From NCBI GenBank assembly GCA_902768065.1, contig CACXJP010000032.1, positions 1 to 16,144 on the forward strand: DNA of 16,144 nucleotides. Direction: 5' to 3'. Of this stretch, positions 1-5,214 are shown in pieces (within the stretch, counting starts at the first letter, position 1; the number at the start of each line of letters is the position of its first letter). Under the pieces are notes generated by a model. The model was not told the origin of the DNA. It saw nothing but the letters and a program-made list of their open reading frames with translations, and did no database searches. The stretch is from an uncultured Erysipelotrichaceae bacterium. Its GTDB lineage: Bacteria; Bacillota_I; Bacilli_A; RF39; UBA660. Position numbers and translations under genes: made by a program.

Positions 1-132
1 CATACATGTCCTATTCATACAAGAATTGTTAATCATCATGTTTATAAGCATACTTATAGACCTGTTTATACTTGTAGTGAAGAAAATGTATGTAGCAATG
101 TACAATGTGGTTCATGTAATCAATTTAGATAG
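1..132 (+). CDS. CotD-like spore coat protein, C-terminal part (5' end outside window)
   Basis: Frame 1 is open from the window edge to a TAG at 130-132 and encodes 43 residues rich in His, Tyr and Cys. The fragment begins HTCPIHTRIVNHHVYKHTYR and continues through a Cys-rich tail (CSNVQCGSCNQF) to Arg and the stop. The CP-x-x-TR-V-NHHVYKH pattern resembles the CotD family of inner spore coat proteins, which are short, His/Cys-rich and deposited on the forespore by the mother cell. This is recognition by composition and motif and not by alignment; another small Cys/His-rich metal-binding protein is possible. The start codon is outside the window, so promoter and full length cannot be judged. 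A YjcZ-like tiny membrane protein gene further on (3806-3889) supports a spore-forming host. Confidence 0.55.
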   Translation, partial: HTCPIHTRIVNHHVYKHTYRPVYTCSEENVCSNVQCGSCNQFR

Positions 133-147
133 ATTGTCAATACCAAC

Positions 148-178
148 GTAAATTAAGTGTCCACTTTTGTAAATTTAC
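148..178 (+). terminator. imperfect hairpin after the coat protein gene
   Basis: GTAAATT (148-154) pairs with AATTTAC (172-178), and inside it AAGT (155-158) pairs with ACTT (163-166) around a GTCC loop. A five-base bulge (TTGTA) lies on the right arm. No run of T follows, so this is a poor intrinsic terminator. It may end the coat gene transcript or lie in the rpoZ control region. The nested GTAAATTTAC (169-178) is itself a perfect palindrome. Confidence 0.25.
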
Positions 179-207
179 TTGATATTGTACATTAATGAGT
201 TTATCCT
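179..207 (+). promoter_or_regulatory. possible rpoZ promoter
   Basis: TTGATA (179-184) and TATCCT (202-207) are separated by 17 bases, about 20 bases before the rpoZ start. The -35 box is good and the -10 box is weak, and AT-rich sequence yields such pairs by chance, so confidence is low. Confidence 0.3.
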
Positions 208-228
208 AATAATAGGGAGTGTGATACT

Positions 229-435
229 ATGATTTATCCTTCTATAGATAAACTTCTAAATATTGTAGATTCCAAATATGAACTTGTTCATATTGCGGCT
301 AGAAGAAGTAAGCAAATATCGAAAGATGGATTTTTACAAATGCCTGAATCCGAGTACAAAAGTGAAAAGAATATTGGAAGGGCACTTGAAGAAGTATCAG
401 AAGGTCTTATTCAAGTGAAGAAAAAGGACGTTTAG
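229..435 (+). CDS. rpoZ: DNA-directed RNA polymerase subunit omega
   Basis: This 68-aa protein is the small omega subunit, which wraps the C-terminal part of beta' and helps assemble RNA polymerase. It starts MIYPSIDKLL, then has the family core YELVHIAARRSKQI (residues ~17-31) and the helix with NIGRALEEVSEGLI (residues ~48-61). The length is typical for Firmicutes. The ATG has an AGGGAG ribosome binding site at 214-219 (aatAGGGAGtg). In many Firmicutes rpoZ follows gmk. Here the gene upstream is instead a coat-like gene, and rpoZ appears to be transcribed alone because a terminator overlaps its stop codon. Confidence 0.93.
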   Translation: MIYPSIDKLLNIVDSKYELVHIAARRSKQISKDGFLQMPESEYKSEKNIGRALEEVSEGLIQVKKKDV

Positions 436-446
436 TCCTTTTTTCT
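421..446 (+). terminator. rpoZ intrinsic terminator
   Basis: AAAAAGGAC (421-429) pairs with GTCCTTTTT (435-443) around a five-base loop (430-434) and runs into T-rich sequence. The rpoZ TAG (433-435) lies in the loop and right arm, so the last codons form the left arm of the hairpin. Confidence 0.9.
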
Positions 447-476
447 TTGTTTTCTATTAAAAAAAAGAATTTATTT

Positions 477-485
477 TGGTATACT
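477..485 (+). promoter_or_regulatory. extended -10 promoter for recX
   Basis: TGGTATACT carries the TGn extension plus a TATACT -10 box (480-485). No convincing -35 box lies 17 bases upstream, as is usual for extended -10 promoters. The transcript would begin around 492, right at the ribosome binding site, giving a very short leader. Confidence 0.55.
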
Positions 486-503
486 TTATATAGGTGATAT
501 ATA

Positions 504-1253
504 TTGAAAGTATTGAAATACAAGAAAAGTAGAAATGGAAAATATATCGTATATTTTGATGATGGTAGAAGTACTATTTTATATGAAGATGTAATATTAA
601 AGTACAATCTATTATTGAAAAAAAAAATAAGTGATGATTTATTTAAGGAAATAAATGATATTAATTTTGAATATGATGTTTATTATGTAGGTTTGAAGAG
701 TATAACTTCTAGATTTAAGGGTGTTTATGAATTAAGAAAGTTTTTATCTAATAAGCAATATCCTGAAGATTTGATTGATAAGGCTATTGATAAACTAATA
801 TCTCAGGGATATTTAAATGATAGGATGTTTGCAAGGAGTTATATTAATAATCAGATTTCCATTACAAGTAATGGACCGATTAGAATAAAAAACGATCTTG
901 AAAATAAAAAAATTGATTCTGATATAATTGATTCTGAAATAATTGCTTTTTCAGATGATATACAAATAGAAAAAATAGACAAAATAATTAATAAGATGAT
1001 AAAAAGTAATCATAGTAGAGGTGGAATTGTATTAAGACAAAAGATAATAAATGACTTAAAATCTAAGGGTTATTGTTATGATTTAATATGTAGTGTTATT
1101 GATAATTATAATTTTAATTCGGATAGTTCTATTGCTAAGAAGGAATATGATAGATTGTATAAAAAATATAGTAGAAAATATGAGGGCGTAGAATTAGAAA
1201 AAAAAATCAAAGAAAAAATGTTTATGAAAGGTTTAATATATGAAGGTGAATAA
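504..1253 (+). CDS. recX: RecX family regulatory protein
   Basis: This 249-aa protein matches RecX, which binds RecA filaments and modulates recombination and SOS. The N-terminal part (MKVLKYKKSRNGKY then a DDGRSTILYEDVILKYNL stretch) is the beta extension seen in Bacilli RecX. The helical repeats follow from about residue 65, with SRFKGVYELRKFLSNKQYP (~69-87) and DKLISQGYLNDRMFARSYI (~96-114), the most recognisable RecX signature. The start is TTG at 504, preceded by AGGTGAT (492-498) at good spacing, and no ATG nearby gives the same N-terminus. The 3' end overlaps the next gene by 14 bases, so the two are probably cotranscribed. The family is certain; regulatory detail is inferred from the family. 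Confidence 0.9.
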   Translation: MKVLKYKKSRNGKYIVYFDDGRSTILYEDVILKYNLLLKKKISDDLFKEINDINFEYDVYYVGLKSITSRFKGVYELRKFLSNKQYPEDLIDKAIDKLISQGYLNDRMFARSYINNQISITSNGPIRIKNDLENKKIDSDIIDSEIIAFSDDIQIEKIDKIINKMIKSNHSRGGIVLRQKIINDLKSKGYCYDLICSVIDNYNFNSDSSIAKKEYDRLYKKYSRKYEGVELEKKIKEKMFMKGLIYEGE

Positions 1254-2652
1254 AAAGACAAAATTCATTCTATTATTTTATATTGTAAGCATATGTTTAG
1301 TTTGTTTAACAAGCTTTAGTATGGAGGCGGATTATTTGTGGCATATTAAAGCAGGTGAATATATGTTTAAGAATGGTATTCTTAGAAATGATATATTTTC
1401 TTGGAGTATGAATGGTAAATATTGGATGTCACATGAGTGGTTATTTGAAATAATAGTATATTTTTTAAAAAGTGTTTTTGGAAAAGCTCATATGCTTATA
1501 TATTGTCTTTCAAGTGTTTGTTTGTTAATGAGTATTTTATTCTTTACGAATAAAAAGAATATTTATAAGAATTTACGTTTTTCAATGCTTTGGCTAGTAT
1601 TATTTATAATATGTATGTTTTTTGTTCAAGTAAGACCTCATATGCTTAGTTTTTCTTTTTTAGCAATTACAATTTATTTGTTGTTTGATTTATATAATAA
1701 TAAAGAATCAAAAAAGATATTCTTTTTACCACTAGTAAGTATATTATGGTCTAATATACATGGTGGTTCTAGTAATTTACCTTATATATTATGTTTGTTG
1801 TTTATTATTTGCGGTTTGTTTAACTTTAAATTTAGTAAAATAGAAGCAAAGAGATTGGATAAGGTTCAAATAAAAAAATATCTTATAGTTATGGTTTTAT
1901 GTATGATTTCTGTGTGTATTAATATACATGGATTTAAGATGTTTATTTATCCATACCAAAATATGATTAATAAAGATATGTTGTCAGTTATTGTTGAATG
2001 GAGAAGTACTTCTTTAAGTAATTTATCAGATTATATATATATATTGTTTGCTCTATTTATAATAATTATAATGCTTTTTAGTAAAAAGAGAATTTCTTTA
2101 ATTGATTTTGTTTTACTTGGATTTTTTGGCTTTTTAGGAATGAAAAGTGTAAGGTTTTGGTTCTACACTTATATTGTTATGTCATATGTTATATTTAATT
2201 ATGTAAATGAAGATAGTAATGAAGATAGATTGTTAGATGTTGGTATGATAGTTTTTTCTATCATATATCTATTTGCATTTTTTATAAATGTACATAATAT
2301 GTTTCCAAAGAATTATTCTTTTAAATTAGATAGTAAGGATGTTAACTATATTAAAAGTGTTAAACCTAAAAGATTATTTAATGCATATAATTATGGTGGG
2401 GATTTAGTCTATAATGATATAAAAGTGTTTATTGATGGTAGGGCAGATTTATATAGTAGTAGTGATGTGTTTAAGGATTTTATTGATATTTATTATTTTG
2501 AAGGTGATTATTACAGTTTAATGTGTAAGTATAGTTTTGATTATTATTTGGTAGAAAAGAATAGCAGTCTCGATTATTATCTAAGATATAATGATCAATT
2601 TAAATTGATATATATGAATGGTGATGTCAAAATGTATGAAAAAAAGAACTAA
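1240..2652 (+). CDS. GT-C-type polytopic membrane protein, putative glycosyltransferase
   Basis: This 470-aa protein has about ten hydrophobic segments, the first at residues ~8-25. It then has a loop with acidic and aromatic residues (EADYLWHIKAGEYMFKNG, ~29-46; MSHEWLFEI, ~63-71), where GT-C enzymes carry their catalytic acidic residue between the first two helices. The C-terminal soluble part (~365-470) contains NAYNYGGDLVYNDIKVFIDG and RADLY, a pattern I recognise from uncharacterised GT-C-like membrane proteins. Such enzymes usually transfer sugars from polyprenyl-phosphate donors outside the membrane; substrate and acceptor cannot be told here. The ATG lies inside the end of recX with AAAGG (1227-1231) eight bases upstream. 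A broken gene of similar type and length lies at 9838-11220. Confidence 0.7.
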   Translation: MKVNKKTKFILLFYIVSICLVCLTSFSMEADYLWHIKAGEYMFKNGILRNDIFSWSMNGKYWMSHEWLFEIIVYFLKSVFGKAHMLIYCLSSVCLLMSILFFTNKKNIYKNLRFSMLWLVLFIICMFFVQVRPHMLSFSFLAITIYLLFDLYNNKESKKIFFLPLVSILWSNIHGGSSNLPYILCLLFIICGLFNFKFSKIEAKRLDKVQIKKYLIVMVLCMISVCINIHGFKMFIYPYQNMINKDMLSVIVEWRSTSLSNLSDYIYILFALFIIIIMLFSKKRISLIDFVLLGFFGFLGMKSVRFWFYTYIVMSYVIFNYVNEDSNEDRLLDVGMIVFSIIYLFAFFINVHNMFPKNYSFKLDSKDVNYIKSVKPKRLFNAYNYGGDLVYNDIKVFIDGRADLYSSSDVFKDFIDIYYFEGDYYSLMCKYSFDYYLVEKNSSLDYYLRYNDQFKLIYMNGDVKMYEKKN

Positions 2653-2671
2653 ATAATTAGTTCTTTTTTTT
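2639..2671 (+). terminator. bidirectional terminator between the GT-C gene and prsA
   Basis: GAACTAA (2646-2652) pairs with TTAGTTC (2657-2663) around a four-base loop. It is flanked by an A run on the left and a T run on the right, so it can end transcription in both directions. It overlaps the last codons of the plus-strand gene and reaches the prsA stop codon at 2670-2672. Confidence 0.9.
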
Positions 2672-3674
2672 ATGATGCGCTTTTTGCATTTTCGATTAAC
2701 TTGTTCATATATTCATTATATGCTTTTTTTAGTTTTGTATCATTCCAAGTTATTTTACTATCATTTCTAATTTCCATTAGTGTTTCATAGTATATAGCTT
2801 TATTTGATTCAGTTTTTTCATTTTTTATTTTTTCTTTTATATCATCTTTAACATCATCAAGTTTTGGTTTGTCTTTTTCACCTGTTTTTAAAATAACATG
2901 ATATCCATATTCAGTTTTTACTGGTTCCTTTGTATATTCTTTTACTTTTAAATCCTTAACTGCATCAGCAAAAGATTTTGTCATATCAGATGGTTGGAAA
3001 TATCCAAGATCTCCTCCATTTGTTGCTGTTGCTTCATCATCTGATGATTTTTTTGCTAATTTAGCAAAGTCTTCACCTTTATCTAATTTTTTAATAATAT
3101 CTTGAGCTTCTTTTTCAGCTTTCTTTTCAGCTTTTTCTTTTTCTTTGTCTGTTGCATTGTTTTTAACATCTACTGATACTAAAATATGGCTTGCTTTGAT
3201 TTCACCAGTAATGTTTTTATCATAGTAGTCTTTTATTTCGTCGTCTGTTATGTTTTTTAGTATATATTCTTCAACTGCTTTATTTCTTCTGTAGTCTAAT
3301 CTCAACTTATCTTTAAGTTCATCTTCAGATTCTACACCAAAATATTGTTTAATAATACTTTTGTATGTTTCTTCATTTTCCCCATAATATGATTTTATTT
3401 GTTCAATTTGTTTGTTGATTGATTCGTCTTCTTCTTTAGAATCTTTATCTTTAAACATTTTATCGAATATTTCTTTATCTATCATATCGATTAGAGTACT
3501 TATATTACTTTCCTTTATTTTTTCATAATATTCCGTAGCACTTATTTTTCCTTCTTTAGTAGATACTGCAACTTTAGAACCATTTTTTACTTCAATATCT
3601 TTTCCGCATCCTGTTGTTATAATTGATAATAAAAGTAAAATACAAATACTTGTTAATATACCTTTCTTTTTCAT
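2670..3674 (-). CDS. prsA: PrsA-like foldase lipoprotein, parvulin-type peptidyl-prolyl isomerase
   Basis: This 334-aa lipoprotein is an extracytoplasmic foldase that helps secreted proteins fold after Sec export. Residues 1-22 form a lipoprotein signal (MKKKG, a hydrophobic run, then TTGC with Cys23 as the lipidated residue). A helical SurA/PrsA-type N-domain follows. A parvulin domain starts near residue 158 (EIKASHILVSV) and runs through NGGDLGYFQPSDM to YGYHVILKTGEK (~258-269). A charged Lys/Glu linker (~175-200) interrupts the parvulin N-part. The start chosen is the ATG at 3672-3674, because GGGAGG sits six bases upstream on the minus strand; a longer in-frame ATG 11 codons upstream lacks this. 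Its clients probably include the secreted proteins encoded further on. It has its own promoter and a strong terminator. Confidence 0.92.
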   Translation of the reverse strand: MKKKGILTSICILLLLSIITTGCGKDIEVKNGSKVAVSTKEGKISATEYYEKIKESNISTLIDMIDKEIFDKMFKDKDSKEEDESINKQIEQIKSYYGENEETYKSIIKQYFGVESEDELKDKLRLDYRRNKAVEEYILKNITDDEIKDYYDKNITGEIKASHILVSVDVKNNATDKEKEKAEKKAEKEAQDIIKKLDKGEDFAKLAKKSSDDEATATNGGDLGYFQPSDMTKSFADAVKDLKVKEYTKEPVKTEYGYHVILKTGEKDKPKLDDVKDDIKEKIKNEKTESNKAIYYETLMEIRNDSKITWNDTKLKKAYNEYMNKLIENAKSAS

Positions 3675-3697
3675 TGTTAACCTCCCATTCATATTAA

Positions 3698-3726
3698 ATA
3701 ATAACAAATATTTCTTTTAAGTGCAA
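3698..3726 (-). promoter_or_regulatory. prsA: prsA promoter
   Basis: On the minus strand TTGCAC (3726-3721) and TATTAT (3703-3698) are separated by 17 bases, a good housekeeping sigma-A pair. The start of transcription would lie near 3691, giving a leader of about 17 bases that contains the GGGAGG site. Confidence 0.65.
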
Positions 3727-3746
3727 TAAATTAGGTATATATATGA

Positions 3747-3773
3747 ACAATTTCTCTCTTTTACCATAAAATA
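3747..3773 (+). promoter_or_regulatory. possible sigma-K/sigma-E sporulation promoter for the YjcZ-like gene
   Basis: CATAAAATA (3765-3773) fits the known sigma-K -10 form CATAnnnTA exactly, and also 7 of 8 bases of the sigma-E form CATACAAT. An AC at 3747-3748 sits 16 bases upstream, as expected for the sigma-K -35 element. No sigma-A pair is obvious here. In such AT-rich DNA a chance match is possible, but the position before a sporulation-type gene strengthens the call. Confidence 0.45.
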
Positions 3774-3805
3774 TTTTGAAAGATAAAAAAGGAGGAATTT
3801 ATTAT

Positions 3806-3889
3806 ATGACAAACTGTGGGTCATCATCTGCTGCTATTGTTTTGGTTTTATTTATACTTTTAATCATTATTTTAGGTTCAGCAATATAA
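3806..3889 (+). CDS. YjcZ-like tiny transmembrane protein (27 aa)
   Basis: The protein is M-T-N-C-G-S-S-S-A-A, then IVLVLFILLIIILGSAI. A short polar Gly/Ser/Cys head precedes a single hydrophobic helix that fills the rest. This closely resembles the YjcZ/tiny-TM family of Bacillus sporulation proteins, whose typical form is a Gly-rich head followed by FALIVVLFILLIIVG. The ATG has a near-perfect ribosome binding site, AAAAAAGGAGG (GGAGG at 3791-3795, ten bases upstream). A sporulation-type promoter lies before it and a perfect terminator after it, so it is a complete single-gene unit. Members are membrane proteins made during sporulation; their exact role is not established. The family call rests on pattern and context without a database search. 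Confidence 0.75.
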   Translation: MTNCGSSSAAIVLVLFILLIIILGSAI

Positions 3890-3890
3890 A

Positions 3891-3917
3891 AAAATATCAG
3901 GTTTTTCCTGATATTTT
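3891..3917 (+). terminator. bidirectional terminator between the YjcZ-like gene and hit
   Basis: AAAATATCAGG (3891-3901) pairs with CCTGATATTTT (3907-3917) around a TTTTT loop, an 11-bp perfect stem. It begins right after the tiny gene's stop codon and touches the hit stop codon (3916-3918), so it serves both convergent units. Confidence 0.85.
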
Positions 3918-4308
3918 AATTTAGTTTTTTAAATATTAAATCTAAATCTTCAAGTAGATCTTTATTATAATTGTAATCAATATTGTCATTTTCATATCTT
4001 GGTATTAAATGGATGTGAAAATGTTTTATTTCTTGACCCAATTCATTGTTTTGGCCAATTGTTAATCCTTTACAGTTTAATTTCTCTTTTAACAATGGAT
4101 ATAATTCTTTTTTTATTATGTTAAAACTATGATTTATTATCTCATCATTCATATCATTTATATCAACTAAATGATCTTTTGGCAGTACCAATAGGTGTCC
4201 GTTTGAAATGGGATTAATATTCATTATTACTTTTATTATTTCATCCTCATAAATTGTTTTTGAAGGTATTTCACCCTTTATTATTTTACAAAAAATACAA
4301 TTATCCAT
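3916..4308 (-). CDS. hit: HIT family nucleotide hydrolase/transferase
   Basis: This 130-aa cytoplasmic protein is of the histidine triad family, which hydrolyses nucleoside phosphoramidates and AMP-linked compounds. The triad is HFHIHL, with His96, His98 and His100 in the context GQEIKHFHIHLIPR. Cys4 and Cys7 (CIFC) with His46 and His96 form the zinc site common in bacterial HIT proteins. The start is the ATG at 4306-4308 and not the upstream in-frame codon: GAGGAGGAA lies just before it, one base separates the previous gene's TAA from this ATG, and the protein then begins MDNCIFCKI as the family does. It is the second gene of a minus-strand operon and is probably translationally coupled to the first. 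The physiological substrate cannot be read from sequence. Confidence 0.93.
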   Translation of the reverse strand: MDNCIFCKIIKGEIPSKTIYEDEIIKVIMNINPISNGHLLVLPKDHLVDINDMNDEIINHSFNIIKKELYPLLKEKLNCKGLTIGQNNELGQEIKHFHIHLIPRYENDNIDYNYNKDLLEDLDLIFKKLN

Positions 4309-4320
4309 ATTATTCCTCCT
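4309..4320 (-). promoter_or_regulatory. hit ribosome binding site made from the upstream gene's Glu-Glu-Glu codons
   Basis: On the minus strand the end of the upstream gene reads GAGGAGGAATAAT and then the hit ATG. The GGAGG core is encoded by the C-terminal Glu codons, so ribosomes finishing the first gene sit at the start of the second. This decides the hit start and predicts coupled translation. Confidence 0.85.
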
Positions 4321-5068
4321 CATTTAGATATTTATATTTAATTTTATTATCTTTTAAGATTTGTGAATCATTTTTACTTATAACATCTTTTATTATTTGT
4401 TCTTTGTTATTATTATTTATAAATTCTTCTGTGATATTTGTTATTTCTATAACGTTAGTAGTATCTGTTTTATTAATTAAAACAAATTTATAATATTTTG
4501 GTGTGATATTGTTTTTAGTATTTAATTCAATATTTTTAGATATTTCATTTATTATATTTTCTACTTTAAAATCAGTTGTTATTTCTTTCTCTAGATAATA
4601 ATATTTTAATGATAATAGATTTTTTTCATTAATTATTTCGTCTTTTACATTATTTGTGTATTTATCTAATGTTGTTATAGCATGTGATTTATAATTTGTA
4701 TTTGTTTTTTTCAATATTTCTTCTTCATTTTTCTTATTAAGATATGTTAATAAACTATTTCCTTCTATATAATCTTTTTTGTATGTATCTTTTATACTTT
4801 TATTTTTATATGTAATATTAAAGGATAGATGTTTATTTTTTTTTGATGTAACCTTTGCAGTGAATATTCTGTTTTTATAATCAATCTTTTCAATTGAGAT
4901 ATCTTCTTTTATTTGGCTATATTTTTCATTTATATAATTGTTTATCTTATTAGTTGCCTTTGGTAAAAATATTTTTCCGCCTTTTTCATTTACTATTATT
5001 AGTCCGAACGCAACAATAACTATCAGTGTAAAAATTGCTCTTCCATATATTAAACTGTTTTTACTCAT
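4310..5068 (-). CDS. single-pass membrane-anchored protein of unknown function
   Basis: I do not recognise this 252-aa protein. One hydrophobic helix lies near the N-terminus (AIFTLIVIVAFGLIIV, residues ~11-26) with Lys/Arg before it. A long polar region rich in Lys, Asn, Glu and Ile follows and is probably outside the cell. Segments such as HLSFNITYKNKSIKDTYKKD suggest a mixed alpha/beta extracellular domain. There is no lipobox. The start chosen is the ATG at 5066-5068 with GGTGAT just upstream; a GTG three codons earlier overlaps that site and is less likely. The protein ends in three acidic codons (GAG GAG GAA) that double as the ribosome binding site of hit. The promoter is at 5086-5114. 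Confidence 0.75.
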   Translation of the reverse strand: MSKNSLIYGRAIFTLIVIVAFGLIIVNEKGGKIFLPKATNKINNYINEKYSQIKEDISIEKIDYKNRIFTAKVTSKKNKHLSFNITYKNKSIKDTYKKDYIEGNSLLTYLNKKNEEEILKKTNTNYKSHAITTLDKYTNNVKDEIINEKNLLSLKYYYLEKEITTDFKVENIINEISKNIELNTKNNITPKYYKFVLINKTDTTNVIEITNITEEFINNNNKEQIIKDVISKNDSQILKDNKIKYKYLNEEE

Positions 5069-5085
5069 ATCTATCACCAGTTTTA

Positions 5086-5114
5086 ATTTTACTATATTAC
5101 TAATTAAACTGCAA
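5086..5114 (-). promoter_or_regulatory. promoter of the unknown-hit operon
   Basis: On the minus strand TTGCAG (5114-5109) and TAAAAT (5091-5086) are 17 bases apart, upstream of the ATG at 5068. The pair is a good sigma-A match. Confidence 0.55.
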
Positions 5115-5146
5115 ATTTATTAATCTTTTTTTTATTAAAAAATCTA

Positions 5147-5175
5147 TTGTTTTGATTAAAAAAGTATGTTATATT
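5147..5175 (+). promoter_or_regulatory. promoter of the 750-aa repeat/coiled-coil protein gene
   Basis: TTGTTT (5147-5152) and TATATT (5170-5175) are 17 bases apart, with a TGT extension directly before the -10 box. The transcript would begin near 5182. Confidence 0.6.
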
Positions 5176-5214
5176 TATAAGTAGATTAAAGTAGAGTATT
5201 GGGTGGTGTTTTTG

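Noticed and set aside
133..228. riboswitch or T-box before rpoZ
   Set aside because: Only a weak bulged hairpin is present, without conserved core motifs.
407..607. minus-strand open frame of 66 codons
   Set aside because: It lies opposite the rpoZ end and recX start, has no ribosome binding site and reads as low-complexity antisense.
4254..4493. plus-strand hydrophobic open frame
   Set aside because: It is antisense to hit and its partner gene. Its hydrophobic look comes from the complement of Lys/Asn/Glu codons.
4938..5123. plus-strand open frame of 61 codons
   Set aside because: It is antisense to the start of the membrane-anchored gene, with no ribosome binding site.
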